Positions 35,153 to 43,760 of a DNA stretch of 64,000 bases are shown here, piece by piece; the stretch's first letter is position 1; each line of letters begins with the position of its first letter. Origin of the DNA: DASZIT01 sp963709665 (lineage in GTDB: Bacteria > Actinomycetota > Acidimicrobiia > Acidimicrobiales > RAAP-2); contig CAVPWU010000001.1 in the NCBI GenBank assembly GCA_963709665.1, forward strand, positions 124,001-188,000, read 5' to 3'. The notes under the pieces are model-generated. The model was not told the origin of the DNA. It ran no database searches and was given only the letters and a program-made list of their open reading frames with translations. Made by a program: the position numbers and the translations under genes.

Positions 35153-35634
35153 CCGTCCCCGACGGGGGGAGTGCCCTCCCGGACAGCTTGACGACCGCCT
35201 CGGCGCCGGTGCCGCCCAAGGACCCGCTGCACGGCGCCCTCCTGCGGTACCGGGTGATGACCTACATCGTGGGATCGGCGCTCATCATCCTGGTCTTCGT
35301 GGGGGTGCCCCTCCAGGTCTGGGGACATTTCGACCTGGTGGCCAAGGTGGAGGGCACCATCCACGGCTACCTGTACCTCGTCTACCTGTTCACCGCCGCC
35401 GACCTGGCGCGGCGGGCCCGCTGGCGGATCGGCCGGATCCTCGCCGTGGTGCTGTCGGGCTTCGTCCCGTTCCTGGCGTTCATCGTCGAGCACCGGGTGG
35501 TGGTCCAGATGAGGGCCGAGCGGGCCGAGGAGCTGGCCGCCCTGGGGTTCGGCCCCCCGCCGGGCGCCCTGGCCGGCCCGGGCGCCAGCGACGATGGCGG
35601 TGACACCGGCGACGGTACCGCCAGCCGCGGTTAG
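35146..35634 (+). CDS. DUF3817 integral membrane protein
   Basis: 162 residues. Three hydrophobic segments: VMTYIVGSALIILVFVGVPL, TIHGYLYLVYLFTAADLA and ILAVVLSGFVPFLAFIVEH, with the DUF3817 pattern of a conserved Glu-x-x-HG in VEGTIHGYLY. AGGAG immediately precedes the ATG; the GTG one codon later (35149), which overlaps the upstream stop as GTGA, is an equally good start. Function of the family is not known. Confidence 0.78.
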   Translation: MVTVPDGGSALPDSLTTASAPVPPKDPLHGALLRYRVMTYIVGSALIILVFVGVPLQVWGHFDLVAKVEGTIHGYLYLVYLFTAADLARRARWRIGRILAVVLSGFVPFLAFIVEHRVVVQMRAERAEELAALGFGPPPGALAGPGASDDGGDTGDGTASRG

Positions 35635-37355
35635 CGGGCCCCCCGGACCAGCACCCCCGGGCGCTCGCCGGTGTCCTTCCCGTTCTCGAAGGTGGTGACG
35701 CCGGACTTGATGGTCTCGACGTAGCCGGTGGCCCCCTGCAGCAGCCGACTGCCGCCAGCCGGCAGGTCCCGGACCACGGTGGGGTTCTCGAGCTGCAGTG
35801 CCTGGTAGTCGATCAGGTTCAGATCGGCCAGCATGCCCGGCTCGAGGGTGCCCCGGTCGCCCAGTCCGTAGAGCCGGGCGGTGTCGTGGGTCTGCTTCTT
35901 CACGATCCACTCGAGCGGTAGCTTCTCGCCCCGGGTACGGTCGCGGGTCCAGTGGGTCAGCATGAAGGTGGGCTGCGAAGCGTCGCAGATCACACCGCAG
36001 TGGGCCCCGCCGTCCCCCAGACCGGCGGCCGAACGGGGGTGGAGCAGCATCTCCCGGGCCGGGTCGAGGTTGCCGTCGGAGTAGTTGAGGATGGGGACGT
36101 AGAGCAGACCGCCGCCGTCGTCCTCGAGCATGGCGTCGTAGGCCACCGAGAGCGGGGTCCGGCCGCGGACGGCGGCCACGGTGGACAGCGACCGCTCCGG
36201 CCCGGGCTCGTACTCGGGTGGGTTGCCCAGGAGGTAGGTGGTGTCGTACGCCTTCTCCATGCGCCGGCGGGTGGGCTCGTCGGGTGTCCACGACTCGATG
36301 GAGGCGCGGACCTCGGGGGTGCGCAGGGCGGCGACCAGTTCCTCGGAGGGGAGGCCCTTCGCCTTGAGTTCGAGGTAGGCGGGGATCTGGTCGAACAGCG
36401 AGTAGGTGGTGAAGTGGCCGCTCAGCAGGCCGAAGCCGCGACCGGCCACCTGCGGCCAGATGTCGGCGCCCTCCGCCACCGCGCGCTGCGCCTCGTCGAG
36501 CTGGTCGCGCCAGAGGTTGGGGGCGTCGTCCACCTGCACCATGGCGAAGGTGATCGGACGGTGGATGGCGGCCGACAGGCGGCGCATCCACTCGATCTCC
36601 GCTCGCGGGGCGATGATGTCCTCGCCGGCGGTCCCGGCCGGCGCCAGCTCGAAGATCCCGGTGCCCAGCTCGCCCAGGGCGCCGCCGATGGCGAACAGCT
36701 CGTCCTCGGCGGCGTAGGTCCCCGGGACCGGCACGCCGTCGATGGCCCGGTGGGCCTCGGTCCGGGAGGTGGAGAACCCGAGGGCCCCGGCCGCCACCGC
36801 CTCCTTCACCACCTGCTTCATCGCCTCGATGTCTTCGGGGGTGGCCGGCTCGTTGCTGGCCCCCCGCTCGCCCATCACGTAGGCGCGCACCGCCCCGTGG
36901 GCGATCTGGGTACCCACGTCCATCGTCCAGTGACGCCGGTCGAGGCTGTCGAGGTACTCGGGGAACGACTCCCAGTCCCAGGTCATCCCCTCCGACAGGG
37001 CGGTGCCGGGGATGTCCTCCACTCCTTCCATGAGGCCGATCAGCCACTCGTGCCGATCGGGGCGGGCCGGGGCGAAGCCGACGCCGCAGTTGCCGGTGAC
37101 CACCGTGGTGACCCCGTGGGAGCTGCTGGGGGCGAGGACCTCGTCCCAGGTGACCTGGCCGTCGTAGTGGGTGTGGATGTCGACCCAGCCGGGCGTCACC
37201 AGCAGGCCGTCGGCGTCGACGGTCCGCTCGGCGTCGGCGTCGGTGAGGACTCCGACCTCGGTGATGCGGCCGTCATCGATGGCGATGTCGGCGACTCGGG
37301 CAGGCGCTCCGGTGCCGTCGATGACGGAACCCCCCCTGATGACCAGATCGTGCAT
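35631..37355 (-). CDS. D-aminoacylase/N-acyl-D-amino-acid deacylase-like amidohydrolase
   Basis: 574 residues from ATG 37355. MHDLVIRGGSVIDGTG and LLVTPGWVDIHTHYDGQVTW open the metal-dependent amidohydrolase barrel with the HxH metal ligands. VTTVVTGNCGVGFAP, LGFSTSRTEAHRA and GDGGAHCGVICDASQPTFML are shared with D-aminoacylases and relatives. It hydrolyses an amide bond; the exact substrate is not evident. It diverges from an IclR regulator whose likely operators lie between them, so the enzyme is probably regulated by its substrate. The last 4 nt overlap the convergent DUF3817 gene. Confidence 0.87.
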   Translation of the reverse strand: MHDLVIRGGSVIDGTGAPARVADIAIDDGRITEVGVLTDADAERTVDADGLLVTPGWVDIHTHYDGQVTWDEVLAPSSSHGVTTVVTGNCGVGFAPARPDRHEWLIGLMEGVEDIPGTALSEGMTWDWESFPEYLDSLDRRHWTMDVGTQIAHGAVRAYVMGERGASNEPATPEDIEAMKQVVKEAVAAGALGFSTSRTEAHRAIDGVPVPGTYAAEDELFAIGGALGELGTGIFELAPAGTAGEDIIAPRAEIEWMRRLSAAIHRPITFAMVQVDDAPNLWRDQLDEAQRAVAEGADIWPQVAGRGFGLLSGHFTTYSLFDQIPAYLELKAKGLPSEELVAALRTPEVRASIESWTPDEPTRRRMEKAYDTTYLLGNPPEYEPGPERSLSTVAAVRGRTPLSVAYDAMLEDDGGGLLYVPILNYSDGNLDPAREMLLHPRSAAGLGDGGAHCGVICDASQPTFMLTHWTRDRTRGEKLPLEWIVKKQTHDTARLYGLGDRGTLEPGMLADLNLIDYQALQLENPTVVRDLPAGGSRLLQGATGYVETIKSGVTTFENGKDTGERPGVLVRGAR

Positions 37356-37393
37356 GTGCAGCTCCCCCTCCGTCGGACGGTGTCGATCGTGAC

Positions 37394-37432
37394 ATGGTTG
37401 CACTGTGCACATCAATGGTTGCAATATGCGAC
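37394..37432. promoter_or_regulatory. Two direct repeats between amidohydrolase and IclR genes (likely IclR operator)
   Basis: ATGGTTGCACTGTGCAC (37394-37410) and ATGGTTGCAATATGCGAC (37415-37432) start 21 nt apart, two helical turns. Each contains TTGCA followed by TGCA/TGCG, the partly palindromic form of IclR-family sites. The second repeat ends 13 nt before the regulator's ATG, which suits autoregulation and control of the divergent enzyme gene. Confidence 0.55.
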
Positions 37433-37445
37433 TCTCCGACCCACA

Positions 37446-38429
37446 ATGGCGTCCGTGACACGACCCTCGCCCCAGACCGACCGGGTGGTGACACTGATCG
37501 AGCTGCTGGCCACCGAGGGCACCACCTCGATGACCCTGGCCGAGGTGACCCGCCGTCTGGGGGTGAACAAGTCGAGCTGCCACTCGGTGCTCACCGCCCT
37601 GCTGGAGCGGGGATGGGTGAGCCGGGACCCGGCCTCGCTGGCCTACCGGCTGGGGCCGGCGCTGATCGGCGTGGGCCGGCGGGCCTCCGAGGGGTTTCCG
37701 GCGCTCGACCTGGCCCGGCCGGTGATGGACGAGTTCGCCCGCCGCTTCGGTGTCCACTGTGTGGCCCTGGGGATCGTCGGCGACCGGGGCACGGTGGTGG
37801 GCCAGGTCCGGGACCTGCGGTCGACGTCCACCGAGCTCCCGATGACCGACATCGCCCTCCGCCCGCCTCTCGGCACCGTGATCTACGCCTTCGAGGACGA
37901 GCCCACGGTGCGACGGTGGCTCGACGGAGAGCCTCGCGACGCCCAGCTCCACCATCGGGCGGTCCTGGCCCTCACCCGGAGACGCCACTACTCGGTGGAG
38001 CTGGCCACCCCTCCCGAGACCCGCCTGCGGAACCTGGTGGCTCAGCTGCGGGACGGCCTGACCCGTCAGGCCACCTCGCCGTCGGACGAGGGCCCGGGCC
38101 CTGCAGCACCGGCCCGGGAGGACACCATCGGCGCCATGGTCGACCAGCTGGCCGGGGAGCTGGCGTCGATGGAGCGCTTCGAGCACTTCCTGCCACTCCG
38201 TCTCGACCCTGACGGTGAGTACCTGGTGAGCTCGCTCAGCGCACCGGTGTTCGACCGGTCGGGGCGGGTGGTGCTCACCCTCAGCCTGCTCGGCTTCCCG
38301 GGGCTGGTGTCCGGTGCCCTGATCGACCGGACCGGGGCGGAGCTGGCCGGGGCCACCGAGGGGATCACCCGGCGGGCGGGTGGGCGGGTGCCGGCGGGGG
38401 AGTGGGTGGGCGAACCGGTCCCCGGGTGA
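37446..38429 (+). CDS. IclR-family transcriptional regulator
   Basis: 327 residues. N-terminal winged helix (DRVVTLIELLATEGTTSMTL, VTRRLGVNKSSCHSVLTALL) and a GAF-like effector domain (RPVMDEFARRFGVHCVALG, PPLGTVIYAF, SLSAPVFDRSGRVVLTLSLL). An extra 25-residue Pro/Ala linker (SDEGPGPAAPAREDT) interrupts the effector domain compared with the usual 250-270 residue length. Likely controls the divergent amidohydrolase gene through the repeats at 37394-37432. Confidence 0.9.
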   Translation: MASVTRPSPQTDRVVTLIELLATEGTTSMTLAEVTRRLGVNKSSCHSVLTALLERGWVSRDPASLAYRLGPALIGVGRRASEGFPALDLARPVMDEFARRFGVHCVALGIVGDRGTVVGQVRDLRSTSTELPMTDIALRPPLGTVIYAFEDEPTVRRWLDGEPRDAQLHHRAVLALTRRRHYSVELATPPETRLRNLVAQLRDGLTRQATSPSDEGPGPAAPAREDTIGAMVDQLAGELASMERFEHFLPLRLDPDGEYLVSSLSAPVFDRSGRVVLTLSLLGFPGLVSGALIDRTGAELAGATEGITRRAGGRVPAGEWVGEPVPG

Positions 38430-38439
38430 CTCCGCCGGG

Positions 38440-39279
38440 TCAACGCTTCCGGCGGCTCGGAATCCGGGTGTACTTCCAGTCGACCACCGCCAGCAGGCCA
38501 CCGAGCGACAGGGTCAGCTCGAACAGCGCGTTGGCCCGGGTCAGGACGTTCGGGCCCGGGAACAGGATCACGAACCCGATGAGGAGGACGTTGACGGTGA
38601 CGATGGAGGCCATGGCGGCCTCCATCGACCGGCGCCCGAGGAAGCTGAGCCCGATCACCACCAGTCCCGCCCAGAAGTAGACGGTCTGGTAGAGGTGGTG
38701 CACCTTCTGGCTCGAGAGGAAGAGGAGCACCAGGCCCAGCCCGATGACCGTCCGCTCCAGCAGGGTGGTGCGCTGGTGGTACGGGGGGCGGTCGAGGGTC
38801 ACGCCCCCGGCTTCTGCCAGGTCGGCCAGCTCTTCGACCGGCTGGCCGGTCAACACCTGGGGGAACCGGAGGGTGGAGGTGCCCGGCCGGCTCTCCGAGA
38901 GGCTGGGCGGACGTCCCTTCCGGGGGAGCCGCACCCCGCCGTCCTTGCGGAGACTGAGGACCAGCTCCTGGCCCTTGTGCTTGACCGCACCACCCTCCAT
39001 GTCCGTCCACGGGGCGAAGAGGCGGAGGAACGGCATGCGGACGCCGTAGCGGTCGAAGGTGGCCATGGGAATCCGGCGGATCCAGACGGTGACGGTCACG
39101 GTTACCACCAGGGTGACCCAGATCAGGTTTCCGACGGCGCCGGCGATGTGCCCTGCGGAGCCGCTGCCCGGCTGGGTGAAGGCCATGGCCGCGGCGAACA
39201 GGGCGGCGGGGACGGAGAGAAGCAGCCAGGCGAGGCGGTGGCGCACCGGCACCACGACGGTCCCTGTGCCCTCGACCAT
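38440..39279 (-). CDS. Membrane protein with PH-like central part, function unknown
   Basis: 279 residues from ATG 39279. Two N-terminal membrane segments (HRLAWLLLSVPAALFAAAMA; LIWVTLVVTVTVTVW), then a soluble stretch (MATFDRYGVRMPFLRLFAPW) that recalls bacterial PH-domain proteins, and three or four C-terminal segments (TVIGLGLVLLFLSS, VYFWAGLVVIGLSFL). No enzyme motif. It faces the IclR gene tail to tail with 10 nt between. Confidence 0.7.
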   Translation of the reverse strand: MVEGTGTVVVPVRHRLAWLLLSVPAALFAAAMAFTQPGSGSAGHIAGAVGNLIWVTLVVTVTVTVWIRRIPMATFDRYGVRMPFLRLFAPWTDMEGGAVKHKGQELVLSLRKDGGVRLPRKGRPPSLSESRPGTSTLRFPQVLTGQPVEELADLAEAGGVTLDRPPYHQRTTLLERTVIGLGLVLLFLSSQKVHHLYQTVYFWAGLVVIGLSFLGRRSMEAAMASIVTVNVLLIGFVILFPGPNVLTRANALFELTLSLGGLLAVVDWKYTRIPSRRKR

Positions 39280-39319
39280 GGCGGTCACTGTAGGGCCAGG
39301 AGGTCTCGGTAGACGAAGC

Positions 39320-40114
39320 TCACCCGGCCGGTTCGTTGCCGAACTCTCCGTGACGGCCCACCCCCGAGGTGAACCGGGCCGCCCCCTCGAGGGTCTCACC
39401 GCTGGCGATGGTGGCCAGTCCGTGCCGGACCTCGTTGAGGATGGCCTCGGACTCGGTCAGGTCCCACTGCTCGATGGCCGAGAGGCGATCGTGCCGGAGG
39501 CAGGTCTGCGGGAAGGCGGCCACCTCCGCGGCCAGCCGGACGGCCGTCTCCCGTGCGTCACCGGGAACGGTCACCCGGTTGACCAGCCCCATGGCCAGTG
39601 CCTCGTCTCCGTCGACGCCCCGCCCGGTCAGGATGAGGTCCATGGCCCGGCTGTGACCGATCTGCCGGGGGAGACGGATGGTGCCCAGGTCGACCAGTGG
39701 GACACCGAAGCGCCGGCAGTAGACACCGAGCACGGCGTCCCGGGCGGCCACCCGCAGGTCGCACCAGAGGGCCAGCTCGAGGCCTCCGGCCACCGCGAAC
39801 CCCTCGATGGCGGCGATCACCGGTTTGCCCAGCCGCAGTCGCGAGACGCCCATCGGTCCGTCGCCGGTCTCCTGCACGCGATTGCCCCGTCCCTCGGCGA
39901 GCCCCTTGAGGTCGGCCCCGGCGCAGAAGGTGCCACCCGCTCCGGTCAGGACAGCCACCGACGCCGACGGATCGGTGTCGAAGGCCCGGAACGCGGCCAC
40001 CAGCGCCTCACCGGTGGGCCGGTCCACCGCGTTGCGTCGATCGGGTCGGTCGATGGTCACCACCCGTACGGGACCGTGGTCCTCCACTCGTACCTGGTTC
40101 TGATCGGTCGGCAT
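39320..40114 (-). CDS. Enoyl-CoA hydratase/isomerase (crotonase family)
   Basis: 264 residues. TIDRPDRRNAVDRPT, GGTFCAGADLKGLAEG and AIEGFAVAGGLELALWCDLR are the oxyanion-hole elements of the fold; VPLVDLGTIRLPRQIGHSRA follows. Hydrates or isomerises enoyl-CoA esters in beta-oxidation. It is monocistronic, separated from the acyl-CoA cluster by 12 kb, so its pathway is not fixed by context. Confidence 0.93.
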   Translation of the reverse strand: MPTDQNQVRVEDHGPVRVVTIDRPDRRNAVDRPTGEALVAAFRAFDTDPSASVAVLTGAGGTFCAGADLKGLAEGRGNRVQETGDGPMGVSRLRLGKPVIAAIEGFAVAGGLELALWCDLRVAARDAVLGVYCRRFGVPLVDLGTIRLPRQIGHSRAMDLILTGRGVDGDEALAMGLVNRVTVPGDARETAVRLAAEVAAFPQTCLRHDRLSAIEQWDLTESEAILNEVRHGLATIASGETLEGAARFTSGVGRHGEFGNEPAG

Positions 40115-40267
40115 GGGCGCGACGTTACGCCCGGCAGGGGCGTCGGCGTCGGGGGGATCGCCCCTGGTCGGGAGAACGGATCCCCCGGGATGTACCGTCG
40201 AGGTCGGGCGGTCTCCGTGACCAGTGCGGGCACCGCTCGAACCGACCAGAATGGGGGACTGAAGCTG

Positions 40268-41437
40268 ATGGCCAAGATCCTGTGTGTGCTCTACGAGGAC
40301 CCGGTAGACGGGTACCCGACCACCTACGCCCGGGACGACCTCCCGGTGATCGACCACTACCCCGGTGGGCAGACCGTGCCCTCGCCCAACGGTCTCGATT
40401 TCACACCCGGGCAGCTGGTGGGATCGGTCACCGGGGAGCTCGGGCTCCGCAACTACCTGGAGTCGGCGGGGCACACCCTGGTGGTCACCTCGGACAAGGA
40501 GGGCCCGGACTCGGTGTTCGAGCGCGAGCTCGGCGACGCCGACGTGGTCATCTCCCAGCCGTTCTGGCCGGCGTACCTCACCGCCGAGCGCATCGCCAAG
40601 GCCCCCAAGCTGAAGCTGGCCCTCACGGCGGGCATCGGATCGGACCATGTCGACCTCGACGCCGCCATCGCCGCCGGGATCACGGTCGCCGAGGTGACCT
40701 ACTCGAACTCCATCAGCGTGTCCGAGCACGTGGTCATGATGATCCTCGGCCTGGTCCGCAACTACCTCCCGTCCCACGAGTGGGTGGTGAAGGGGGGGTG
40801 GAACATCGCCGACTGTGTGGAGCGGTCGTACGACCTCGAGGGGATGGTGGTGGGCACGGTGGCGGCCGGACGGATCGGCCTGGCCGTCCTCAAGCGCCTG
40901 GCGCCGTTCGACGTGGAACTGCACTACACCGATCGTCACCGGCTCCCCGCCGAGGTCGAGGAGGAGTACCACCTGACCTTCCACCCCGACGCCGAGTCCC
41001 TGGTGCCCGTGTGCGACGTGGTGACGATCAACGCGCCGCTCCACCCGGAGACCGAGCATCTCTTCGATGACGCCATGTTCGCCCGTATGAAGCGGGGCAC
41101 CTACCTGGTCAACACGGCCAGGGGGAAGATCTGCGACCGCGATGCGGTGGTGCGCGCCCTGGAGTCCGGGCAGCTGGCGGGGTACGCCGGAGATGTCTGG
41201 TACCCGCAGCCGGCGCCGGAGGACCACCCGTGGCGGACCATGCCCCACGAGGGGATGACCCCCCACATCTCGGGGACGTCGTTGTCGGCGCAGGCCCGGT
41301 ATGCGGCGGGCACCCGGGAGATCCTCGAGTGCTTCCTCGAGGGACGCCCCATCCGGGAGGAGTACCTCATCGTCGACGGGGGCAAGCTGGCCGGTACCGG
41401 TGCCCACTCCTATTCGGCGTCGGAGGGCAAGGGCTGA
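40268..41437 (+). CDS. fdh: NAD+-dependent formate dehydrogenase
   Basis: 389 residues from ATG 40268, the usual length. It follows the soluble, metal-free FDH family rather than general D-2-hydroxyacid dehydrogenases: SQPFWPAYLTAERI, LALTAGIGSDHVDLDAAI, SNSISVSEHVVMMILGLVRN, the nucleotide-binding VVGTVAAGRIGLAVLKRLAP with HYTDRHRLP, and the C-terminal MTPHISGTSLSAQARYAAGT with the catalytic His. Oxidises formate to CO2 with NAD+ in the cytoplasm, for energy or one-carbon detoxification. No cofactor-insertion genes are needed, and none is present. Confidence 0.95.
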   Translation: MAKILCVLYEDPVDGYPTTYARDDLPVIDHYPGGQTVPSPNGLDFTPGQLVGSVTGELGLRNYLESAGHTLVVTSDKEGPDSVFERELGDADVVISQPFWPAYLTAERIAKAPKLKLALTAGIGSDHVDLDAAIAAGITVAEVTYSNSISVSEHVVMMILGLVRNYLPSHEWVVKGGWNIADCVERSYDLEGMVVGTVAAGRIGLAVLKRLAPFDVELHYTDRHRLPAEVEEEYHLTFHPDAESLVPVCDVVTINAPLHPETEHLFDDAMFARMKRGTYLVNTARGKICDRDAVVRALESGQLAGYAGDVWYPQPAPEDHPWRTMPHEGMTPHISGTSLSAQARYAAGTREILECFLEGRPIREEYLIVDGGKLAGTGAHSYSASEGKG

Positions 41438-41528
41438 GGCGGGAAGCGGGTTGGCCGGGACCCGCTCCCGATAACCGGAGACCAGGTCCCGATGCACCCG
41501 GCGTAGGCTGACGGACGATCTCCCCGCC

Positions 41529-41547
41529 GAGCCTCCTGCCGAGGCTC
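41529..41547 (+). terminator. Hairpin between fdh and tRNA-Arg
   Basis: GAGCCTC (41529-41535) and GAGGCTC (41541-41547) form a perfect 7-bp stem with a 5-nt loop, 92 nt after the fdh stop and 13 nt before the tRNA. No T run; likely an fdh terminator. Confidence 0.45.
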
Positions 41548-41560
41548 ACGCGGACGTCCA

Positions 41561-41633
41561 GCCCACGTAGCTCAGGGGATAGAGCGTCGGTTTCCTAAAC
41601 CGTGCGTCGCAAGTTCGAATCTTGCCGTGGGCG
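41561..41633 (+). tRNA. tRNA-Arg(CCT)
   Basis: Cloverleaf by eye: acceptor GCCCACG (41561-41567) pairs with CGTGGGC (41626-41632) plus discriminator G; D arm GCTC...GAGC; anticodon loop TTCCTAA with anticodon CCT at 41594-41596; T arm GCAAG-TTCGAAT-CTTGC. CCA is not encoded. A tyrosine integrase gene begins 58 nt after its 3' end on the same strand, so the 3' half of the gene is the probable attachment site. Confidence 0.95.
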
Positions 41634-41660
41634 CTGGGGTTTTGTCCCCGAGGACTAGGC

Positions 41661-41682
41661 ATTGTCCTAGGATTGTCCTAGG
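41661..41682 (+). repeat. Tandem 11-bp repeat upstream of the integrase
   Basis: ATTGTCCTAGG occurs twice in immediate succession (41661-41671, 41672-41682), between attachment site and integrase ATG. AGGAC at 41651-41655 with the later GTCCT also makes an inverted pair. Plausible integrase arm-type or autoregulatory sites. Confidence 0.6.
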
Positions 41683-41690
41683 ATCTCCTC

Positions 41691-42935
41691 ATGGGCGCAG
41701 GCACCATGAGGGAGCGGTCACCGGGACGCTGGCTGTTGCGGGCGTACATCGGGGACGACCCGATCACCGGCAAGCCCCGGCAAGTGAGCCGTACCTACAC
41801 CGCCCCACGGCGGGAGCCTGGTGCCGGCCGACGGCAGGCAGCCAAGGAGCTTGCCGCCCTGGTGGCGGAGGTCGAGCGGGGGGAGCATGGCAGTAGGGCC
41901 TCGACGTTCGGGGTGCTCCTGGACGAATGGACGGCCCACGGCGAGCGGATGGGAAGGTCGCCGAAGACCCTTTATGAGTATCGGCGGAAGATCGACAAGC
42001 AGATCCGGCCTGCCCTCGGCTCAAAGCGGCTCGACAAGCTGACCGCCCACGACCTCGATCGGTTCTACGCCGCCCAGCTCGAGGCCGGACTGGGGGAGCA
42101 GTCGGTGCTCCACCTTCACCGCATCATCGGGGCCGCACTGCGGCAGGGCCGGAAGTGGGGCTGGGTGAGGACGAACGTCGCCGAGGACGCCACTCCTCCG
42201 ACCCCCCAGCGCACGACGATGTCCGTACCGTCGCCGGCCCAGGTCTCGGCCCTGATCGGGGAGGCTGCTCGACCGGGAGCACGTAACCCTGAACTCGCCG
42301 CCATCATCACGCTGGCCGCTCTGACCGGGATGAGACGGGGTGAGCTGTGCGGGCTCCGCTGGGGCGACGTCGACTGGGAGGGATCCGCCGTGACCGTCGC
42401 CCAGTCGATCTGGCAGACCCCGACGGCCATGGGGACGAAGGCACCGAAGACGCACCAGTCGCGCCGGCTCCTGCTCGGCGAGCACGCCATGGCGGTGCTG
42501 GCCGGCCGGTGGGAGCGGGCCAAGGTTGACGCCAGGCTGTGCGGGATCTCGCTGGCATCCGATGCCTACGTGTTCAGCGAGGATGTGGACGGCGCCCGAC
42601 CGCTTCGCCCCGACTCGATCACTCAGGCGTTCACCCGGCTCTGTCGGCGGATGGAGGCGCCGGCACTGGCGAGACTGCAGGAGACCAAGCCGAAGGCCAC
42701 CCGGGCGGATCTGGCCGCCGCCGAGCGATGGGAGTACCGGCTCCACGACCTGCGGCACTACACGGCCACCCAGCTCTTCGCCGCCGGGATGAACCCGAAG
42801 ACGGTGGCCGATCGCCTGGGGCACGCTGACCCGTCGATCACCCTTCGGGTCTACACCGCCAATACCGACGCTCAAGCCCAGGCCGCTGCTGACTCCCTCG
42901 AGGCCGGGCTGATGGAGCTCCCAGGGGCCAAGTAG
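41691..42935 (+). CDS. int: Tyrosine recombinase (phage-type integrase)
   Basis: 414 residues. N-terminal AP2-like arm-binding region (RSPGRWLLRAYIGDDPITGKP), core-binding SAM-like domain (STFGVLLDEWTAHGERMG...), and catalytic domain with Arg in ALTGMRRGELCGLRWGDV, His-x-x-Arg in LHDLRHYTATQL, and the final GHADPSITLRVYT holding the nucleophilic Tyr. The set of catalytic residues is complete, so it should be active. Recombines the element with the adjacent tRNA-Arg gene. Convergent with the lipoprotein gene across a hairpin. Confidence 0.96.
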   Translation: MGAGTMRERSPGRWLLRAYIGDDPITGKPRQVSRTYTAPRREPGAGRRQAAKELAALVAEVERGEHGSRASTFGVLLDEWTAHGERMGRSPKTLYEYRRKIDKQIRPALGSKRLDKLTAHDLDRFYAAQLEAGLGEQSVLHLHRIIGAALRQGRKWGWVRTNVAEDATPPTPQRTTMSVPSPAQVSALIGEAARPGARNPELAAIITLAALTGMRRGELCGLRWGDVDWEGSAVTVAQSIWQTPTAMGTKAPKTHQSRRLLLGEHAMAVLAGRWERAKVDARLCGISLASDAYVFSEDVDGARPLRPDSITQAFTRLCRRMEAPALARLQETKPKATRADLAAAERWEYRLHDLRHYTATQLFAAGMNPKTVADRLGHADPSITLRVYTANTDAQAQAAADSLEAGLMELPGAK

Positions 42936-42980
42936 TCCCGTCGCCCGGCACCTACATCCGGTTGCCGCGCGTGCTCCGAT

Positions 42981-43059
42981 GGGGTGCCTCTGAAGAGCAA
43001 GCACTGGCGCTTGAACGGGCTCGAACGGTGCCCATCCATCCGGCGTAGTGGGGCACCCC
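42981..43059. terminator. Possible bidirectional terminator between integrase and lipoprotein genes
   Basis: GGGGTGCC (42981-42988) pairs with GGCACCCC (43052-43059), enclosing smaller pairings, in the 134-nt gap between two convergent genes. Long-range and without T tract, hence modest confidence. Confidence 0.35.
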
Positions 43060-43069
43060 GTCGTCGCAA

Positions 43070-43483
43070 CTACGCCACAGACGAGAAATACCAGGTATAA
43101 GGAGCCTTCGGGGGGACGATCCTTCCTCCAGAAACCGTGCGACCATCAACCTGGACTTCCACCTGCAGCTGAACCGACCCCACCTGCAGAGCGAGCCTTC
43201 CCAGAACCGGCGAATAGCTGCGGGTTTGAGCCGCCGGTATGAGACCTTCCGATCCGGATGGTGCGGCGTTTACATTTGGGATCGGGTAGGAGGACTGCAC
43301 CCAAGCCGGACCACTCGTTGTGACTATTACCTGGTAGTCCGAGGCTCCTACGGTTACGACCGACGTATTCCCCGTCGTGGTCTTGGTCGACACCACCTGA
43401 GCGGGGGCTGGAGAAGCTGAAGGCCCAGAGCACGCCGTCGCCAGAAGGGCCAGTGCGAGCAGGGCACAAATGGATCGTCTCAC
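43070..43483 (-). CDS. Lipoprotein with DUF4115/RodZ-C-terminal-like domain
   Basis: 137 residues from GTG 43483 (another GTG directly upstream), after AGGAGG at 43494-43489. A signal peptide with lipobox (ICALLALALLATACSG) predicts a lipid-anchored exported protein. The mature part (YQVIVTTSGPAWVQSSYP, LIPAAQTRSYSPVLGRLALQ, VQVDGRTVSG) follows the beta-strand pattern of DUF4115, the extracytoplasmic end of RodZ. It lies 277 nt downstream of the PASTA protein on the same strand, so it may belong to the sigma-factor group. Codon use is less G+C-biased than the chromosomal genes. Confidence 0.7.
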   Translation of the reverse strand: MRRSICALLALALLATACSGPSASPAPAQVVSTKTTTGNTSVVTVGASDYQVIVTTSGPAWVQSSYPIPNVNAAPSGSEGLIPAAQTRSYSPVLGRLALQVGSVQLQVEVQVDGRTVSGGRIVPPKAPYTWYFSSVA

Positions 43484-43760
43484 CACAACCTCCTGCTTCA
43501 CGGAGTGCGGCCACAAAGGCCGAGGACGCCGTTCCCCTTCAAGACAATTTTCACAGCGTTTCATGTATCTCGGTCCTTTCGCACGGTCCCGATTGATCAG
43601 CGAAGACCGGTACCCCGCATGTGCCGGTCGAGGCAGCACGTGGGTGGCAAGCACCCGTCGACCGATGACGCGCTCGCAGCCGGCGTTCGGGGCGGTGGCG
43701 ACGAGCACTGCTCCTGGTTCCACTTTGGTTGAACGCCGCTATTCACGGGGATCAGATCAC

